From positions 14,674,501 through 14,738,500 of the forward strand of contig NC_021658.1 of assembly GCF_000418325.1 (NCBI RefSeq): a stretch of 64,000 bases of DNA, in the 5' to 3' direction. Of this stretch, positions 61,742 to 64,000 are shown in pieces. Source of the stretch: Sorangium cellulosum So0157-2 (lineage in GTDB: Bacteria; Myxococcota_A; Polyangia; Polyangiales; Polyangiaceae). Both the position numbers and the translations under genes were made by a program. How positions within the stretch are numbered: the stretch's first letter is position 1; each line of letters starts with the position of its first letter. Under the pieces are notes generated by a model, which saw nothing but the letters and a program-made list of their open reading frames with translations, made no database searches and had not been told where the DNA came from.

Positions 61742-61879
61742 ATATTTTGACGGCGGAGCCGATTTGTCCGTTGACGTTGGGCCGTTAGTGCTGTAGACCA
61801 AGCCTCGCGTGCACGGCCTGCGGCCGTGACGTTTGGAAGTGAGCGTCCACGCACGTCCTCGATAAGCGTGCGCAAAGCG

Positions 61880-61912
61880 AAAGGGCCCCCTGGTTGCCGC
61901 CGGGAGGCCCTT
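61880..61912. terminator. GGGCC/GGCCC hairpin
   Basis: AAAGGGCCCCC and CGGGAGGCCCTT pair with a few mismatches around a loop (TGGTTGCC). It has the shape of a classical terminator, with CTTCC following. Confidence 0.45.
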
Positions 61913-62104
61913 CCTGTTGCGTTGCGCAGGAGTCTCTAGCGCCTGCGTGCAACCGTCCGATGGTGCAGACGGCTGCATCGTACGACCGCGTACATGGTCG
62001 TCAAGGCAAAACGAGATCCCACTGAAGAGGGCAGCGAGCGTAGGGCTCAGGCGCTCACGTTGCGCGAGGTGCTTATGGCCGCCCGGCGCGGCGAAAGAGG
62101 GATC

Positions 62105-62296
62105 ATGGCGTACGAGACCAAGTTCGTTTCAGCGGCAGATGCGAAGACGCTGACCACGCGAGTGCAGAAGGCGGAGCGAGACGGGTGGGAGTATGTTGGC
62201 GTGAAGCTGGCAATGGCGCCCGTTCGCCCGAACGACAAGGACCCGCCCAACTATCACGTCTGTATGTTGGCCACCCTGCGCCGACCTGCCGACTAG
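62105..62296 (+). CDS. Small DUF4177-like protein
   Basis: A protein of 63 residues: an ETKFVSA strand, a helix (DAKTLTTRVQKAERDG), then WEYVGVKLAMAP and a final strand. This short beta-alpha-beta-beta pattern, with a WEYV or WELV turn, recalls DUF4177, a small family of unknown function. AGAGGGATC lies just before the ATG at 62105; an upstream in-frame ATG at 61994 has no such site. It lies in a lower-GC stretch next to an IS element, tail to tail with the next gene. Confidence 0.6.
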   Translation: MAYETKFVSAADAKTLTTRVQKAERDGWEYVGVKLAMAPVRPNDKDPPNYHVCMLATLRRPAD

Positions 62297-62312
62297 CAGG
62301 ATCTGGTAGTGA

Positions 62313-62645
62313 TCAATTTAGGTCAACCGGCCCGTCGCGACCTTGACGGCTGATGCGCTCGCGCAGCCACGCGCGCAGCGCGGCCTCCTCCTCCACGTCC
62401 CACCCGTCCCGCTTCATCAGCTCGACGTAGGCCAGGTGTGCCTCCGGGATCACCTGCATCTTGATGTCGTCGCCGTCCTCGCGCACGTAGACGTCCACAT
62501 CGCCGCGTTCGGCGACGGGAGCGACGCTCACCACGCGCCGCTCGCGGTCCGCAAGGACGACCGAGCCCACGGCAGGCACCTCGGGGAGCTCCACGCGCTT
62601 CGTGATGGCATGTCCGCCGTGTTCCAGGATGAGCCGCAGGCGCAT
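62313..62645 (-). CDS. Small hypothetical protein
   Basis: A protein of 110 residues. The first part (LILEHGGHAITKRVELPEVP, then VGSVVLADRERRVVSVAPV) is beta-rich, the last part is a helix with LMKRDGWDVEEEAALRAWLR. No signal or membrane segment. I do not recognise the family; small proteins of this kind often accompany phage or IS elements, and an IS1-type element begins just beyond. Confidence 0.55.
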   Translation of the reverse strand: MRLRLILEHGGHAITKRVELPEVPAVGSVVLADRERRVVSVAPVAERGDVDVYVREDGDDIKMQVIPEAHLAYVELMKRDGWDVEEEAALRAWLRERISRQGRDGPVDLN

Positions 62646-62737
62646 ACGGCGACCCCATCACGGGCCCCTGGCGTCCTGTCGGCCGACGCGCGCGACCGCG
62701 AGAAAGAGCCGTCAACAGGCTGTAATCGCGCACGCGG

Positions 62738-62760
62738 GCTAGGACATCGCATGTCCTAGC
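62738..62760. repeat. Perfect palindrome GCTAGGACAT-CGC-ATGTCCTAGC
   Basis: Two 10-bp arms around three bases, in the spacer between the small minus-strand gene and the IS element. It could be an operator or a stem-loop terminator. Confidence 0.55.
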
Positions 62761-62822
62761 CGCTCATCAGGCCCAGAGCGCTCGACTCTTCAGGTGCTAC
62801 CTTAAAGCCCTGAACGAAAGCG

Positions 62823-62851
62823 CCCCGCCTCGGCTGGTACCCGAGACGGGG
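62823..62851. terminator. CCCCG/CGGGG hairpin before the transposase
   Basis: CCCCGCCTCGG and CCGAGACGGGG pair with one mismatch around seven bases. It lies inside the probable left end of the IS element, where it could block read-through into the transposase. Confidence 0.4.
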
Positions 62852-62934
62852 CTGCGGAACGCCGAGCGGTAGGCCCGCCCTGCGCACGTCGCACGCGCAT
62901 CATGGGCCCCCGCTCGGGGAGAGGCAAGGGGCCC

Positions 62935-64000
62935 GTGGCGAACGTGCTTCCGATGGAGACCCGCGTGCGCATCGCGTCCGCGCTGGTCGAGGGGACGAGC
63001 GTGCGCGCCGTCGAGCGCATGACGGGGGTGGCGAAGAGCACGATCCTTCGCTTCGCCGTCGAGCTCGGCGAGGGCTGCGCGCGCCTGCACAACCGGCTCG
63101 TCCAGGGGCTCTGCGAGCCCGACATCGAGCTCGACGAGCAGTGGAGCTTCATCGCGAAGAAGGACAAGCGCGTGACCGCCGAGGACCCGGCGGAGTACGG
63201 CGACGTCTTCACCTACACCGCGTTCGCGAAGGGCTCGAAGCTGGTGATCTCGTACGCCGTGGGGAAGCGCGATCAGGCGACGACCGACGCATTCCTGGCC
63301 GACCTGCGCGCCCGCGTGCTCGTCGTCCCGCAGATCACGAGCGACGGGTTAACGCTGTACGTGCCGGCCGTCGAGGCGTCGTTCCGGGGCTGCGTCGACT
63401 ACGGCATGGTCGTCAAGCAGTACGGCCACAACAAGAGCCCGGACCACAAGTACGAGCCCGCACGGGACGCGAACTTCATCCGGAAGACGGCCGTCTTCGG
63501 CGCGCCCGACCCGAAGCGCATGAGCACCTCAGGCGTCGAGCGGTACCACCTCACGGCGCGGCACATCAACGGGCGCAAGCGGAGGCTCGCGCTGTCGTTC
63601 AGCAAGACCATGCGCAGCCATCGCGCCGCGGTCGCGCTCTCGGTCGCGACGTACAACTTGACGCGGGTCCACGCCTCGCTGCGCGTGTCGCCCGCGATAG
63701 CCGCGGGGCTCGTCGCCGAGCTCTGGTCGGTCGAGGATCTGGTCCGGGCCGCGCTGGCGGAGCCTGCCGCCGCGCCGCCCGTCCCGCAGGCGCTCACCTT
63801 GCCGGCGCAGGCCGGGCCGGTCCGGCAACTCCCCGGGGGGAAGGGGTGGCTGCGGCTCGTCTCGGGCGGGTCGGCCCCGTCGGCGCCCGTCGCGCCGCAG
63901 CCGCCGCCCGTGGCGGCCGTCGCGACCAATCCGGAGCCAGCGGCGCCGCAACAGCCAGCACCCAGGGCAGAGCCGACCCGGCAGCTCGATCTGCTCGCCT
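62935..64000 (+). CDS. IS1-family transposase, 3' end beyond the window
   Basis: At least 355 residues. The N-terminus (VANVLPMETRVRIASALVEG, then VERMTGVAKSTILRF) is the helix-turn-helix of IS1-type transposases. The catalytic part has ELDEQWSFI, TSDGLTLYV with the second Asp, a region VDYGMVVKQYG and the STSGVERYHLTARHI segment with the last acidic residue, followed by NLTRVHASLRVSP. This order matches the large single-frame IS1 subgroup. The GTG at 62935 fits other members, which begin MANVL; ATG 62902 and ATG 62953 also occur in frame. After residue 275 there is an unusual Pro/Ala/Gln-rich tail, still open at the edge. A GGTGCTACCTTAAAG at 62793 could be the left inverted repeat. Confidence 0.88.
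   Translation, partial: MANVLPMETRVRIASALVEGTSVRAVERMTGVAKSTILRFAVELGEGCARLHNRLVQGLCEPDIELDEQWSFIAKKDKRVTAEDPAEYGDVFTYTAFAKGSKLVISYAVGKRDQATTDAFLADLRARVLVVPQITSDGLTLYVPAVEASFRGCVDYGMVVKQYGHNKSPDHKYEPARDANFIRKTAVFGAPDPKRMSTSGVERYHLTARHINGRKRRLALSFSKTMRSHRAAVALSVATYNLTRVHASLRVSPAIAAGLVAELWSVEDLVRAALAEPAAAPPVPQALTLPAQAGPVRQLPGGKGWLRLVSGGSAPSAPVAPQPPPVAAVATNPEPAAPQQPAPRAEPTRQLDLLA

Larger units (their letters stand above)
61427..62104. other. Lower-GC intergenic region with mobile-element traces
   Basis: Composition falls compared with upstream genes. It holds a hairpin after the last gene (61471-61491), repeated GGTCGC/GCGACC motifs (61508-61567), a short frame ending at 61693 with TMVDIPGGAFLESG that recalls the start of a formylglycine-generating-enzyme (FGE-sulfatase) domain, a long perfect hairpin and a further terminator. 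No intact gene is seen. Confidence 0.5.

Noticed and set aside
1..64000. tRNA, rRNA and riboswitch genes
   Set aside because: I looked for tRNA-like cloverleaf ends, conserved rRNA blocks and known riboswitch cores while reading and recognised none; a covariance-model search would be needed to exclude them.

Overview
The window comes from a very high-GC bacterium and reads like a large-genome myxobacterium of the Sorangium/Polyangium type. The evidence is kelch-repeat lipoproteins with Cys-rich domains and MYXO-CTERM-like tails, a Ser/Thr protein kinase with PEGA-like extracellular sequence, Gly/Ser-rich secreted lipoproteins, a plant-histone-like basic protein with octapeptide repeats, and loosely packed genes separated by repeat arrays. 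The species is an inference; no rRNA or other marker gene is present.

Layout. 1-2.6 kb: the end of a three-gene carbohydrate ABC importer (binding protein cut by the window edge, two permeases). 2.9-4.8 kb: a small membrane protein, a 390-bp composite repeat array and an unknown protein. 4.9-7.1 kb: an islet with an IS630 transposase remnant and a lower-GC gene for a 21-residue-repeat/TM/SH3-like protein. 7.4-9.4 kb: two coupled small membrane proteins and a GlxA-type AraC regulator. 9.4-13.6 kb: a DUF1835-like protein, small and large Cys-rich lipoproteins and a TPR/PEGA-like protein. 14-21.7 kb: a di-haem cytochrome lipoprotein, the histone-like protein, a PAS-GAF histidine kinase, a lipid kinase and a metallophosphoesterase. 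21.8-28.5 kb (minus strand): xylulokinase, a zinc polyol dehydrogenase, a LON-substrate-binding-domain protein, and an operon of DUF2203, folE and an SDR. 28.9-32.9 kb: a spermidine/putrescine importer in the order potC-potD-potB-potA. 33-45.6 kb: a frameshifted DUF2330-like protein, Uma2 nuclease, moeA, several lipoproteins, an isolated gspC and an SPFH/flotillin-like protein. 45.6-57.2 kb: the kelch locus. 57.4-61.4 kb: Ser/Thr kinase, VWA protein and membrane protein. 61.4-64 kb: lower-GC mobile sequence ending in an IS1-type transposase that runs off the window.

The most striking region is 45.6-57.2 kb. Two different kelch lipoprotein genes (A and B) lie in a 4762-bp unit that is tandemly duplicated. 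Signal regions, Cys-rich domains and tails of the copies are nearly identical, while the changes sit in the loops of the kelch blades. The second B copy is fused in frame, through its own Arg-rich MYXO-CTERM tail, to the signal-like hydrophobic segment of a TPR-PEGA-beta-barrel protein, giving a 1429-residue chimera. A short direct-repeat remnant just upstream looks like a collapsed further copy. A Ser/Thr kinase with PEGA-like sequence and a VWA protein lacking its metal-site motif follow directly. This looks like a diversifying cell-surface module, but its function is unknown.

A second theme is small-scale sequence amplification: 19-, 24-, 27-, 43-, 63-, 243- and 358-bp tandem repeats, several of which copy the last bases of a neighbouring gene. 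All calls were made by reading the sequence; no database search, GC computation or structure prediction was run.
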